A DNA stretch of 64,000 nucleotides from Dromaius novaehollandiae (taxonomy: Eukaryota; Chordata; Aves; Casuariiformes; Dromaiidae). The stretch is from the NCBI RefSeq assembly GCF_036370855.1, contig NC_088130.1, positions 65,324,941 to 65,388,940 on the forward strand. Direction: 5' to 3'. The translations under genes were made by a program, and so were the position numbers. Under the pieces are notes generated by a model. It ran no database searches and was not told where the DNA came from. It saw only the letters and a list, made by a program, of their open reading frames with translations. Below, piece by piece: positions 1 to 14,410 of this stretch (its first letter is position 1; each line of letters opens with the position of its first letter).

Positions 1-1308
1 TCAGGAAGGATTTTACATGTCATTCTTTACCGACACATGACATCCATAATAGTAAGAATGTAGCACTGCCCTTTTATAAACTTAATTGCAAAGTCCTTTG
101 AAATCAAGGGAATCTATCTCCTGATTTCAAGTTTCTTGAATCAGATCCCTTAACCAGAAAAGTCAATGGTAGGCACTATGTCTGCCTGAGAAAAAAATGT
201 CTCTTGGGATTTTTCATTTGGGTGCCTATCTATTGCTTCAAAATGGAATGAAGGCACAATTTATGCTTGGTTTACACTGAAGAAGTATCCAACAAACATT
301 TCTGTGGGGATATATTGAAACACACAACATTCTGGTTAACCCAATTCTTTTCTGCTAGGACAGTCTTGTTACTCCCCCAATAACCCTGATATTTCTGAGA
401 GCGGATTCTTTATCAAATATTCAGATTGTGTTTTTATATATGTTATATATCAAAACCTGATCATTTGAAGCTGTTTCCTGAAGAATGGTCCAATATATAG
501 AGAAGTACAGTGGGAGTGAGGAGATCTATGTTGAGTTACTTCCTTTCAGCAGAATCTTTTCTTCTTCATTCCTTATTGCATTTCCACACATATGAATAGG
601 AATCAATTATTAAAGATTGCAAATAAAAGAATATAAATGTGTCTTAAATAGAAAAGGCACTGAAAGCATCATCTATGAGCTATTTTTCATCCCTGCCATT
701 TTTGTTGTCAGTCTCTGTCTCTCTCACTCTATCTCTGTTTTAACACAAACTAATAAAACAACATGTTCTTATGAAAGAAGAACGAAGCTCTCAGCAAACT
801 GGTCTCTCCTGTTTGTTTACTTTAAACAAATCTATGCAATTCATCCAACTTTTTGCTTTTAGTATTCACTGTGATTTCACTCCTCATTATTATATGATAC
901 CATAACTACCGGTATACCAAAAGCAGAATGTGGATATCATATATGATGTGTTATATTTATATGCTGCTAAGGTGAAACATTTTCTCAACACTTTGGTAAA
1001 CAAACATCTACATTCTTCATTAAAAAAATCTGTTTAAGAAGACAAAGGAAAAAGAATATTGAATATTAAATAACCTTTTCAGGGCGATGTAGTAGCTCAA
1101 CATACTATATCAGAATGGTTTAAAGGCTATTATGAACACATGAGGCTAGCTAGTCTTTAGAAAGATCATTTGAAAAAGAGAATAAATATTAGAATTTAAT
1201 TCAATTTGTCCATTGAAATCTTCTTTAAATCCCTATCTAATTTTTGTCTCCATGTAAATGCTGGCTTTTCTTTATTATGTTAATAATAGAGCTGACTCCC
1301 CAGGGTTT

Positions 1309-1370
1309 TATCTATGAGATAGATATCTCATAGATATCTATCTATGATCTCATATCTATGAGATATGAGA
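1309..1370. repeat. AT-rich palindromic tract (ATAGATATCTC type)
   Basis: A perfect 12-base inverted repeat, TATCTATGAGAT (1309-1320) and its complement ATCTCATAGATA (1325-1336), is separated by a 4-base loop. Degenerate copies of the same unit follow to 1370. The tract could extrude a hairpin or cruciform. It looks like local microsatellite expansion with inversion rather than a mobile element, as there are no flanking duplications that I can see. Confidence 0.8.
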
Positions 1371-4300
1371 ATAGGCATTGATTTGAGTATTACTGCTTCA
1401 GTTTGTTACCCTGGAGAAGAGTATTAAAAAAAGGTCATACATTCTTCCCCCCAGAAGAGCGCCTGCACAGAAGTCTCTGAAGTGCTTAATTCAAAAGGGC
1501 AGTATATTGTTGTGCTTGTATCTGGAAGTAGTATCTTCTGCTCTTAATGGACACATGTCAAGAACAATTACTCCCTCCAAGTTACAGCCTCCTATTACAG
1601 GAGAGCAATTTGTTTGCTGGGTGAATACTGAGAAATCCTAGCTCTTGCATTTTCAACCTATTGCTGTGCTCAGCTTTGTTCTATACTCTTCTGTGTTTCT
1701 TCAAAACAATATCTTATCCCGGTATCTCTATTTTCCAGTCCCTTTTCTCCCACCATTATGTACCCAAGCCAAACCTTGGAAAAGGAAAGGAAAAACATTT
1801 CAAGTTCTTGCAAAGCCTAAGACTGCAGTTTGACCATCTCTCCTGCAGAGAACTGACAGTGTACTCTTATGGGTGTGGAAACTACACTTTAAAGTGCTGG
1901 CAGACAATTTAAAAGATTTGCATTTAACGAGACACAGATAAGTATTCCTGCAATATCTACTCTAAGGTAGGTAAGGTCTCACAGTAAGACATTATCTAAA
2001 GCCTATTGATGCCCACAGGGATTTTTCCACTGATTCTCAGGTTTTGAGTATGGGCACAACATGCCTGCTCAAGGAATCTATAAACCCCATCTCTAGCCAC
2101 CACAAAATATGCCTAAGTTGAGCTCACCTGTCAGTCCTTTCCTAAACAGGAAGACTTCTGAATCAGGACCTAAAACCTAAAGTATTAAATGGACTTTATC
2201 AAGTTACTATTCCAAAGAAGAATTCTCAGTGACTGAATAGTAATTTTCCTCTGTTGCTATATTTTAAAGCTGGAAAAATTTGACTCCTTTTACTTCAAGT
2301 GAACTTTAAAGAGTAGAGGTACCAAGCTGAGTTTCTTCAACATTTTTGTACAACTTGGAAAGAAAGAAGAGAGAAATGAGTTTTTTGAAGACCACTGAAT
2401 TTCACATAAACCTGAAACTCATTTCTTATCTGGCTCCATCATACAAGGGACAATAACAAAATCCAGTAATATTTCTGCCATATTTTTATCACAGCAAAGA
2501 AAAAAAAAACAGAACTGAGGACTGATTAAGATTAATTGACAAAGCTACAGATTAGTAAAATTTGTGGCACAGGTAAATATGGAGAAGGTGGGCATTTGGT
2601 CTTAGTTTATGGCCTAGGGAAGTCAACATGAATCTTGCCCCTAACTTCAACTAGCTTTGGATAAGATTGACATGTTAGCCACAACTTTATGTAGCAGAAA
2701 GGGCAATCAACCATCTCAAACATTCAGTCAGACTGATTTGGCCATTCACTGGATAGTCAGAATAACAGTCTCCTTTCCAATTTATTTTTTAACACTGAAT
2801 GTCATATTATTGATTCTTTACATTATTACTTTAAAAGAATTACCTTCAAAGTTTGTGTCTTTTTTCTCTTCCTCAGAAAGTCTAATATTCTCAAGTGGAT
2901 AATAAGACAGGTGCACAGTGTATTTTTATGCATTTTGCAATTACTGAATTGATTTTTGCAAAGACCTATTTTTCAAACAACTGCGCAAACAGTTTTGAAA
3001 TGTACACCATTTATCAGAGATTGGTTTTTAGTTTATTTTTATATATTTCAAGGGATTGAGGATAGCAATCTCTGTCTCATAAAGGGACCTTCTTGACCCT
3101 AATGTTCTGCACATGTTTTGCTGTAGGCAACTGAATAGGATTTAGAGTAGAATTCATGTGCTTTGATTCTGGAGGCTTGCAAATACTAGGTGGCTTGCAC
3201 CACTCTTCTCTGGAGTCTTTGAGAAGATCATGTTTAACAGCACACACACTTGATCTCATTCAGGCCATCTTTTCGCTAAGTAGCTTTATCTGGTGACGAG
3301 GGGCAAGAAGAAATACTGATATCCTTCTTCTCTATATTACTTCCAGTTCAGAGGGCCTCAGCTTTTTCAGGTTTCTTCTTGAGCTCTGGCTATACACTGA
3401 ATGTCAGGGGCTGATATGATTAGTCAGGACAAGATATAGAAAGCAAGTAAGTGAAATACATATGATTGGTCCAATAGCTGCTGTAGGGCAACAAATTGAG
3501 CCTTTAATTGCTCCTTAAATCCATTTCTTTTTAATTACTTATTTATTTTTGAGATGGGGTCTAGTGGAGGAATAGAAACTGAATTCTTGACACTCTAGGG
3601 AGATCCCAAATTGTTTTGAATGTCAATTTTAAAACACTGGTTTTCAGGGGCTCTCCAAAGTATTGCATGATGTTTTCCTGAACCAGCTGACTATGGTGCA
3701 TGGATGCTACCAAGGGAAGAAAAAAATCTGAATGAGAACATCTTGATTGTGGTGACTGTTGGGCATGGAACTGTCTGTACTAATGTACCAAGAAATGAAT
3801 GAGGGAAAGGTATCACTGAGATGATGAAGAATGGGAAAGCAAGAGGAAATACATTGACAGTACTGATCTATCTTTGAGAATTCAAATAGACCAAACATGC
3901 CTGTTTGGACAGATCTTCAAACATAGGTCAGTGGTTAATCTGAATCTATATGGCTCATTTTGTTGGCCTGGTTCTTTTTCTTTTTGGAGCCTAATTCTTT
4001 TTGGAGCCAAACGTGTAGAGGAAAGTGACAGGGATAACATCATATCCATTTGCTTTTGAAAATTTAGCCTCCTAGTGAAGTATCCATTTACATCTGGATT
4101 AACTAAATATGGATTCCTGAACAAGACAGTCCAAAGTCTGTGAAATTTTACTGAGATACTGCTCATGCTGATTATAGCACTGGTCAGTTAGAATTGGAAT
4201 TGATATGTAGCATCACTAATCACTAACTACATAAATTCATGCCAGTTCCGGAGCTGCCACGTTAAGAACATCGCTTTCTCCTCCCTGAACATACGCAAGG

Positions 4301-7300
4301 TACATGTACAGATCAATTATTTTCCAAGAAATGTTTCTCCTAGGACTTACAGAAAATTTGGTGTTTGTGAATGAAAAACGTGAGCAGTTCTGCACAAAAA
4401 TATATGTGAAGAAAATAACCAAAGGATGTTATTTCTTACAAGGCATGAGAGACGTAGCATGAGGTAAAAAGTATGAGGCAAAAAAATATGACATGAACCA
4501 TCCTATACTGTATACTCACACCAGCATCATAATATGACACAGCTTTTGAAATGTAAAGAAAAAATGCTTCTTCCTTGCACAGTAGAAAAAAAAAACCTGA
4601 CAGGATTTATCTGTTTAACCTAAATATATTGAGGCAGAAAGAAGCCTGGACAAAAAAGTGGAGTATTCAGAGTCTAGGAGCAAGCAGGTGTACGGATTGG
4701 GCTCCCTTACCACAGATCTGCACCACATGTTCAGCTTTGACACATGTGCACTAGTTATTTACTCATATTGCACCAGATGACTCCACCACTTGTTTTCAGG
4801 AAAGTAATTTGTTCAGCTCAATTACTATAGTCAGCCACTAGATATTTTAAATTACATATCATCTGTCTGTTATGCAAAGTTCTCATTTCATTTGTCTGAT
4901 TGTTTCAGATGTCACTTTGTCTTACAGGAGATAACATAAAGGCATCAGATGACATTTATGAAATATAATTTCTAGGCCTGATAATGTGCAAATTGGACTC
5001 CCATTCTGACAGAGAAAAGGTGATCCTGGGGTTAAGACTCTGTCCTGTGACTTGGGAGCTATAGATTCATTTCTTTGGCTGCTGGTATAGTTTCATCTGA
5101 GATTCTCAAAAGCATCTATGGTTATAATACCACTTCAGTTGTTTTAGTTGAAAACTGGTGAAGAAGCTGGGTCTTAATTGCAAGTTTAGATAGAAGTGAA
5201 CCTTACAGAGACAACCTGCTTGCAGAAGGTCAAATTTTAATGCTGCTGATGAGTAGGTATAATAATAAATAAAGGTACAGAGACATCAACACAAACTGGA
5301 ATTTATCTACGTTGGCTAAGTGGTTTAAAGTAGGAAGTTTCCTCAAAAGGCAAATTGTTGTTCAGTGTATAGGTCTATAGCTCTTTCTGGAAATTTAGTA
5401 CTTAGTATTAAGTGATACTTAGTGTCAGGGCAGAATTATCCTTTGTACAAGCCCCCTCCCTTAGGCCAATTACTTTTTCTCATTATTTAGATAATTCAGC
5501 TCTGCAACACATTATCTGTATTTTTGCATGGGAGAATAGAGACATGGAATTATACTTGCTGTCTCTGTAGAAATACCAGAATTGTTATATGCGTATGCAT
5601 TCTGCTCTCTGGAGAAAGTATTTGGCTTGAATACAAAGGGAAAGAAATACCATAAACTACAAACTATTTGTTGTCATGGGATGCATTTTTCATGCCCTTG
5701 GATCACTGACCGTGATGAATCAAGTGGCACAGAACAAAAGATCAATCAGGAACAAGTGCCAGTGAAAGTGAGAAGCACAGCAGACAGAGTGATGCTGATG
5801 TCAGAAGATATGTCTGCTCCATGAAGCACTGACTCATCTTTCACCAAACTTTCTAAATACGGTAACACCATTTTGAAGCTGCTGACTCTACATGCTTCAG
5901 CAAAACTATGAATATCAAGTACTTATCTGGTAAGAATTCTTTGCCTGAATGCAAGCAAAGCAAAATTCTGCATCCTTTCAGTTACTTTCAACTCTACCTA
6001 CATTTCTAGAAAAATTAGCTACCATGTGATTTGAAATATTTCTTCTGGACATGTAGTCTGTGATGATGCTTCTCACTTAGGAGATCCTTATAGAAATTTG
6101 CAGTAATAGCAGCTTTGTAAAGCACTCTACAAAAATTTAAGGTACTAAGAGCAGACAAGATTAACTCTCTGTAAATAATAACTGATTCACACGTTTATCA
6201 TATGTAGAAGCTAAAATGTTTCAGTTGGAAAATGGATGAAAAAATAAAGATTTCGGGAAAACAGCAATTGCTTACTGTTTTCCTCACTGAAAATAAAAAA
6301 GTCAGAAATCAAACCTGCATTAAGAAAAGTGAAACACAACAGGCATACAAGTGGAAGCTTCACCTCTTGAGCATGTGAAAGCTACTGTATTGACCACTGC
6401 TGGTATTAAACTAGGGTGTTCCAAAGCTAAATTCATGAGTTTGCATGAGCTAAAAGAAACAAGTTGTTTAGATTGGGGACTGAAATAGTCTCACATATGC
6501 AGTGGATTATGGCCTGAGGAAGACACATGCAACACTAATCACTGGATTATACATTTTCAATTTAAAGGGGAGCATTAAACATTTAGACAAGTGACTTAGT
6601 ATAGATGATAGATTCATAGTCACTCTTCTGTTTGAGGAGATACACAGTGATTTCAGTGACTGCTTATTTTACCAGAACATATTATAGATTCTCTTCGCTT
6701 TAATCATTACATCTAGCTGTGATACTTTACAGAAGTTATCTTACTGTTTAGCATATTAACTTAGTTATCTTATTGAGATAGATAGTATGGACTCCGAAGA
6801 AATTCCTGGATAAAGTTCAAAGAACTATGCTGCACATGATGACCCCTTGTGGTTTGAGTATCTATTAAGGTATATTATTAAACAGCTTTAAAAGAATAGT
6901 CTCCATTTTAAGGCCAAAATCTCATTACAAAGGAAGGCAAATATCTCTGTTCCCATTTTAGGGATGGGAAACAGAAGCAGTGAGATGAGGTGATTCCCTC
7001 ATAGACACATGCAAAAGCACCAGCACTCTGATTCCCGATTCTCATTTCCCTTCTACATGAGACCACAAAACATAGTATAAAATGTGAAAACTATAAAAAA
7101 GCGCTCATTTTGTGTTCTAATGAAAGCTTTAGGCATTACATGATCAGTGGCAGAGTGGCCCCATGTTCCAGTGTGAGGTAATAGAATGTTTAGACGAGAA
7201 AGGCCTTTATAGATATTTACATTTACTCATGTATTATGCTTGCAATATCTTTCAGATTTCTTTCAGCATGTGAACTATCTGCAACACCACAATATCAATA

Positions 7301-10300
7301 AATTTGATTGTTACACATCATGCAGCTAGGGCAAATTCAATTTTTTTTAATTTGTAACTAAAAGATGAGGTCATTATTTATGTATTCAAAAACTGAAAAT
7401 TAAATTTCAGACCTAGATTATGGCTGCCAGGGAAACACTAGTTTACCTAAACTTTGTGTGCCTTTTCAGTGTCCAAAAACTAATCAATACATATATAGAG
7501 ATTTTAAAAATAAGTAAGAACTGAAACATCTACTGGGTTACAGTAGGGAATTATGCAGCCTCAAACTACAGTCATAGGTACTGCATTAGATCAGATGAAA
7601 TAGGGGGTAAAAGAAGTTTGTTTTTATTTTTGTTTTCTTTTAATTGTATTTATGCCTATCAAACTAACTTTACTGAAAGGAGGAGGAACAAAACCTCACC
7701 TGTCTTAAATCACTGTTTTGTCATTGGCACTTCAGTCAATTTTGTCCACTGAGTACTTCGATGCTACTACTGGCTTTGATAAGTGTGCTAATAATCTCTG
7801 GAAATCACCACTCAAAACCGGCCACTCTCTGCTGCACAGGAGATAAAAATATTTGCCGAGAATCCTGATGAGGCCAAGAAACTACTATGCTTTGGAAATA
7901 CCACCTGGGCGCTGAAAATCCCAGCCTGTATCGGAGCTGATTACAGCTGCAGTGTGGAGGTAGCACTGCTGCATTATCAGATTCCTGCTACTAGTGTCTA
8001 TCCTGTATGTCACTGAAATTGCCTTACAGACAGATGCTGACCCATTCTGTTGTCTCAGCTATGCTCCACTGTGGCTGATTTCTACATATGGTTGATATTG
8101 GCTCAGTTACTGAGCTGTAACAGACCAGCTGAACTGAATAGTCTTTGACTTCAAAAGGTGTCTAGCTTCTCAGAGCACCTTCCAAATACTGTGCTGTGGG
8201 GAGATCTCCGAGACTGAGAATTGAAGTTGTGGTGCAGAAATCTGCAATACTGGCTGGTGATGACCTGCAGCATGGGCTTCACAAGATCCCTTCCAGGAAA
8301 GAAAGTTCAAAATTTAAATCTCCTTAGAACTACAGGTACTGCAACAGTGTCAGCGAATGGTAGTGATACTGACCCATCTTTTGCCGATACTGATTCAATA
8401 ATGCTATAAACAGAGCATTCCTCTATTCAGCTGCAAAGAAGTAGCAAGTCTTAAACTTCCTCTTGTGTGAGAACACCTTCAAGAACTACCAGTGCCAGCA
8501 TTACAACTCAGTTGGATTCAACCCTGGTACTCCCCAGGAACATGTGGGACAGCTGGACCGGCACTTTTTAGATATTTCTAATCTATTGTCTGTGCACCGC
8601 AGAGATGGCCAATAGCAAACTGTAAATCCTATATGTTCAAGGCATATGTAGAAATGCCTTCAGGCCCTGAGACAACCATCTGTAGTTAGACTCCACCTCA
8701 GATGCTTCTAAGAAAAGTGAGGAAGCAAAGTAACAAAGGACAGTTTTTCAACAGCCCAAATAATTAACAAGAAGAAAAGAGAAAGAAAAAGATGATGGCC
8801 CCCACTGGCTTTGTGGCCCCCAGTGGCAACTCAACAAAACACTAGAACATGGCAGTACCAGCATGTAGTTAAAATATGATATAAACATGGTGTCACAGAC
8901 ACGAACTACAAATAGCAATTAAATCTCCCTTCAGCCTCTGTGAGACGATAAACAAATTGTTTAGCCAAAGACTTATGTTCTAAACTTTAGAAACTTTTTT
9001 GTAAGCCAGAGTGACATTTATCATGTCAAGTATCCCCCTACATACACACCTGAGGTTCTTTGTCCTTCAAATCCTGTTATAACATGAACTCGGGACTATT
9101 TGATACTTTCCCCAACACTACAGAAATTATTGGAGCAATTCCTACCTCTTCCCTGCTCTCTGCTCCACCCCATTTAATCCTGTATTGCCTTAACTATTTT
9201 AACACAGGAATTTGAGAGGGTAGGGTGGAAAACAGGGGTCAAGGCAGTCTATGATCATTTCAAAGAGATGGTCAGGAACAAATGCATGTTTCTTTCCTCC
9301 ACTGCATGATTTTTGCCAGTTTATCTCCCCTCCCCATCCACTCCTGTATGAGTGGCTTCCCCATTAAGATGTGCTCATTTGATGGAAGCCTTAGGATCAG
9401 AGAAAAGAGCTGTGCTCTTTCTGCTCTACCGCTAAGGTCAAGCAAAGAGTCTGCATTAAGCTGCCATTTTTCTTTGTCATATGTGAGGCAGCACAGAACA
9501 CAAATTGCATTTCAGCTCTTATAAACTCCACAATACCGGCAATAATCATTGAGCTGAACAGATATGACATAGTAGACACTGATGGAACAACTAAGGCCCA
9601 TCCTATCTTGATTTTCTAATGCTAACATAAACAAATATGTATATGGTTATCAGCTTAACTTGAGATGGCTCTGAAGACAGAAGGCTCAGGTAAATTTTTA
9701 ACACTGTGCCATTATGAGAAAGTCATCATATGCTAAATGTCCCCAAATTAAAATAAATATAGAAATAAATTATATAAAAAATTTAAAGTAGGAACAGAAA
9801 AATTATTTCACAAGTTTGTCAATCTAAGCCCTTCAACACTGCCATATTCCTGATAAAATATTTTATTAACAGTCAATACACTTAAAGTAAGTTTATGAGA
9901 AAGATAGAAAGGATTATGAAAAATAGCATAGACTTCATACGCTGCACTAACATAAACAGGTGGTGTTTTACATTTACCACATCCCGCATAAATTCTACCA
10001 TATGCTTAAACTGAGAATCTGCAGGAGAAAAGGGAGCAAAGTGGGAGGAAGGAAGGAATTAGAACTCAAAAGCAAGTGCGAACAATTCTACCATGAATCA
10101 CTTAATGATTTTTTATCAACAGATTATACACTAAATGTGAAAAGAATTATTCAGGGTGTTTGTCCATTGCACTGAAGTGGAACTGTGAGCCAGAGAAGCC
10201 TTTGATTCTCTCGGGAATGTTCATCATACTGCAGGTTGTTCAGTGTTCTATGTACCTTGGGCATTATCTAAGTAATCACGTCTACTATAGTCTCTCTAAT

Positions 10301-13300
10301 GTGTTCCCACTCCGGATTCTGCTATTTGCTGAGGACAGATCAACATCAGTGCTGCAAAAGGTTTTTCCAAGAGTTCCAATCCTATAAAGTATTCACTGCC
10401 TACAATTTGTATCAGCTTCACTGGAGACACCCAGAGTAAGAAAAGGAATAGCTAAAAACTCCTTGGAACAACAATTCCAATTTCTGCATTTTTTGCTGCT
10501 CATAAAACAAGAAGAAATACTTAATTCAGAGACCTGTTAAATACTTGGAGGCTATGCCACCCTAAAGCAACCCAACAACCCAAATCGCTTTAACTAATAT
10601 TTGAAACTTAAAATACTAATACTCATCCAGCAGGGATAGTGATGCTTTAGAAACAAACAATACAGCTTTACAAACTAGTTAGATCCATAGTTCTTTTTAA
10701 GTAGATGACACTGCGGAATGAAAACTTTCAGTCACCAAATAACTCTGTTCTTTAAATATATTGTCACTGTCAATCAGTAAAAAGTGGTTATCTCACTGGG
10801 TTTGGCAGACCTTTCTGCAACGTTTCTTTGAATAACATGTCAGGGGAAAATAACTTTTTTACATTAAAGAGTGAAAATATGTGTTACTTTACACTTAAAT
10901 AAATTTTATTTAAATATGCTTCAGAGAAATGTGTATTTAGAAATGTTTATAGTCACTGGCACATTGTTTTGATTTCTCCTCCTCCAGCCATTTGTCCACG
11001 TTTGAATACAAGGGAGATAGTTGTTTGTTTATAGACAAGCGTGAAGTGAAATAAAAGCTAAGGGAATGAAAGTGAACTTAACAATTGAGTCACTAAGAGA
11101 AAACATATAGAGAAATACATGCATTTTTGCTTTGCATCTTGACATTTTTCCCAGATCAGGGAAAAACAGAACCTATTTTTATTTCACTCCAGTATGGAGT
11201 GAAATATATCTCTGTTACCACTGTGATTCATTATTTTACCTGAGGGTTTGGGGTGCAGAAGGATTTAATTCTTCAAAGAACAGAGAAGAGTGACAAATGC
11301 TGGGCCTCCCACTGATTTCAGGAGATGCTGGGTATTGCTATGGTTGGGGCCCACAAACTCCTCTCAGTTCTGGGGCTCGTAACAACTACACATAGGAGAA
11401 GCACTGCTCTAGCACCCCATAAATTCATATTAATGTGAGACTTACACAGCCTTGTCTATGTCTGGTACAAGTTTTTTCACAGCACCTGAAGGGTTGGAAA
11501 AAAAGGCTGTGACAGGAAGATTCGTGTGGATGCCTCTCCAGCTTCCCATCCTGGAAAGTCAGTGAGTGAGAAACATGGGATAAAAAGTCACAGCAGCAGG
11601 AGAGAAATGCACTAACACGACCCCTCTACCCTCTTTGGCTACGAGTACCTGCAGGAGATGTCGAGGTATAACAGTGGGCCAGCAGCATCTAATGGGACAA
11701 GCACCATAAAAAGAGAGAGCCTGAAACCAGTACTCTTTGCAGGATAATTATTCCCTTCTCCTTCTATCCCATTACTCCTTTACCATTTTCGCTCATCTTT
11801 TTCCAGTGTTCTGTTTTCTTAACCTTTTTCCTATGCCCTTTTACCTAAGTTCTTTTTCTCCATTTTTAGCTTTCATTTCTGTTCCATTCCCCCTACCCAC
11901 TGCTGAGCTTTTCTTTTGTATCTTCTGTTTCCCTTTTTTATACAACCACTTCTCTACCCTTGAATATCCCAGCTGATTGTCAGTTTGAGCCTGTTTTCTG
12001 AAGAAGTGGAGACTTCTGTGAATGTACTGCTTGTTGTTATGTCAGACATCTAATGACTTTCTAAAATCTCAGTCAAATTTCATACAGGAGAGATTTTAAA
12101 AATAGTACTTTGGCTCAACTTTCATAAAAACAGATCAGTAAAGGGAGTCCCCACGGAGACAGATTATGATGCAAATTCATAGCTATTACTAGAAGCTGTA
12201 CAGTTCACAAAGGCATCTACTGTAAATGAAAATAAGCCAGGAAAACAGGCTTCTGCAGCTTATGGGACCACCTGATTATTAAGATAGGTTGCTCTTCCTT
12301 CTCTATTCCCAGTACAGAAGGAAAATGTCTCTAGAGAAGAACTGCAAGTATAAGGAGACCTCGTAAAGCACAGGAGCGCATTCTTCGGCTGTATGGAGAA
12401 GCAATCTATGACATCAGATGTCGTAAGAAGCAGACCTCTGGCAGACTCTTGGGCCTTTTGTGTGAATGAACAAATGCCCACCTCACCAGGAGACTCAAAT
12501 ATGATTATTTCCCTGGACAGAAGATGCCTAATGATTACTTTCTAGTCAAGTTGAGAGAGGAAGGAACATCATTTCTATTTAAGACAGTTCAAAAAAAAGT
12601 TTAGAGAAGGAAAGGGGAAACTTTAGATCCTGCCTCACATTTTGCATGATTTAAGAAACTACTCTGGTGACTTAAAATAATCAAGGATCTGACAACATTT
12701 GCTTTTGGTCTTGAGCATTCTGAGTAAAACTCTGAAACAATGGCACATATTTTTCAGACTTCTAAAGAGAAGTTTCTATGAAGATGTTGCAGATCCTGAT
12801 CAGCAGGCAGAAGTTCAGTGTGCTATAACATGCTGTTATCCGACTGGTAGGATAGTAATGAAAAGCTCTTAAAGGAATCACAAGATCTGACAGAGAATAT
12901 GAATTTCAGCTAGGTTTCCTTTATTTTACACATCTGCAAATAGACAAGGTAGAATTATAAAACTGAATAGCATTTCAAAAATATTGCAGGGAAAGAAATT
13001 AAGTGACAGCTTTTCTCACAACTGTAGTCAATGTAAGCTAAGGCTGAACCAGATGCATCAGTCTCTCAGCTGTTTGATTACAGCTTTTACTGAGCAAAAT
13101 CCTATGGAAGTCATTGTTTAAAATTTAAAAATATTTGTGGGTGCAACTTTTCATCCCATTTAATAATTACTTTAGTTCTCATTTCTTACCTGAATGAAAA
13201 GATCGAGAAAGCACTGCTTTACAATAGGTAACAGAGTTGAACACACACATTTTTTGGAAGCCAGCATCACAATAGCCCAACCTGGCAACTCCTAATATAT

Positions 13301-13711
13301 TCTTTAGCACAAATTTGATTTTCTTTTCTCCCCTTCTTTTGAGTAGTCTCCTGACAACTTGAAACAAAATGGTTTTAGCCAGTATCTCTGGTGGGATCTG
13401 ATTCATGGGTGGGTAATGTGTTAGCAAATGGCTTTAGCTTGCAGCAAAGTATCTTCCCAAGACAGCAAGACCTGTGAAACTGAGATGCTGTACTGTGTAT
13501 ACAATAACATTCAATACCTGTCAGTGGAGCTGTGTGAGTATGATGAGTCTTCTAGCTTCTCTTTATATTGGAAAGGAAAAAATCACAAAGACTTGGAGGC
13601 ATAAAGGCAGACTAATTAAAGTCAATGAACAAATTAAAAGTGGAAAAGGATTAGTGGAGGAATGAAGGGACTTTAAATGGAAAACATGGAAGAGATGAAA
13701 GAAGCAACAGC

Positions 13712-13728
13712 AAAAAAAAAAAAAAAAA
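13712..13728. repeat. A17 homopolymer run
   Basis: Seventeen consecutive A residues in RIT2 intron 1. No SINE or processed pseudogene body is recognisable upstream, so it is annotated only as a low-complexity run. Confidence 0.9.
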
Positions 13729-14389
13729 GCCTTTTCTAATTGTGCTTTGACAAGTGTCCCTAATGGATTTCATCTCATCCAAATTCTAGCAGATAGCATG
13801 TGCCGAATACTGCAGATGGCTCAGCTCAACAGCAGGGATGGCTTGGAATGGAAACGTAGTTCCTGTGGCTGCCTCAACAGATTGTTTACAGGAAAGATAC
13901 CGACAATGCCCAGTCATTGTCATGAAACAGTACTTGTTCCCTTATTCAAGACTTAGATCTGGGCATTTCAAATGGCAGATTTGTGTCTGGTTGAAGCTGA
14001 GAGGGTCCTTGATAGTTCAATTCTTCTTGTCAGGGGACAGCCTAAAAGGTTTCCTATCTCCTAATAGCAAGCAGTGTGAATGGGAAAAGCAGAGCAGTAT
14101 AATTCTCACTGAAATGCTCATTGTACAAGTAAAACCCTCTTGGAATAAATCTGTGTGTGAAAAGCAGATTCATTAATATAATCTTCCATGTGTTATAATC
14201 ATTTGACATCACAGTTCATACCAAAGACGTTTAGATGGAGATCCTGAATCCGTGAATCCGTATTTCAACAACAGAACAGAAGTAGAGCACAGCAAACAAG
14301 TTTAGCCTTGAGAGCAGCCTTAGGATGTCTCTTAAGCAGTCTGAACACAAAGTAAGATACTGGTCATATGTACTAGCAGCTTTAGTAGT

Positions 14390-14410
14390 GCTACTACTAA
14401 TAGTAGTAGC
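14390..14410. repeat. TAG/CTA palindrome
   Basis: A 10-base perfect inverted repeat, GCTACTACTA and TAGTAGTAGC, around a single A. It sits inside a short trinucleotide-like TAG/CTA patch at about 14378-14416 and is a likely small hairpin. Confidence 0.8.

Noticed and set aside
7800-8750. Slightly GC-richer patch with a 62-codon frame, considered as an ERV or conserved exon
   Set aside because: No retroviral motif, LTR pair or recognisable exon could be found; left unannotated.
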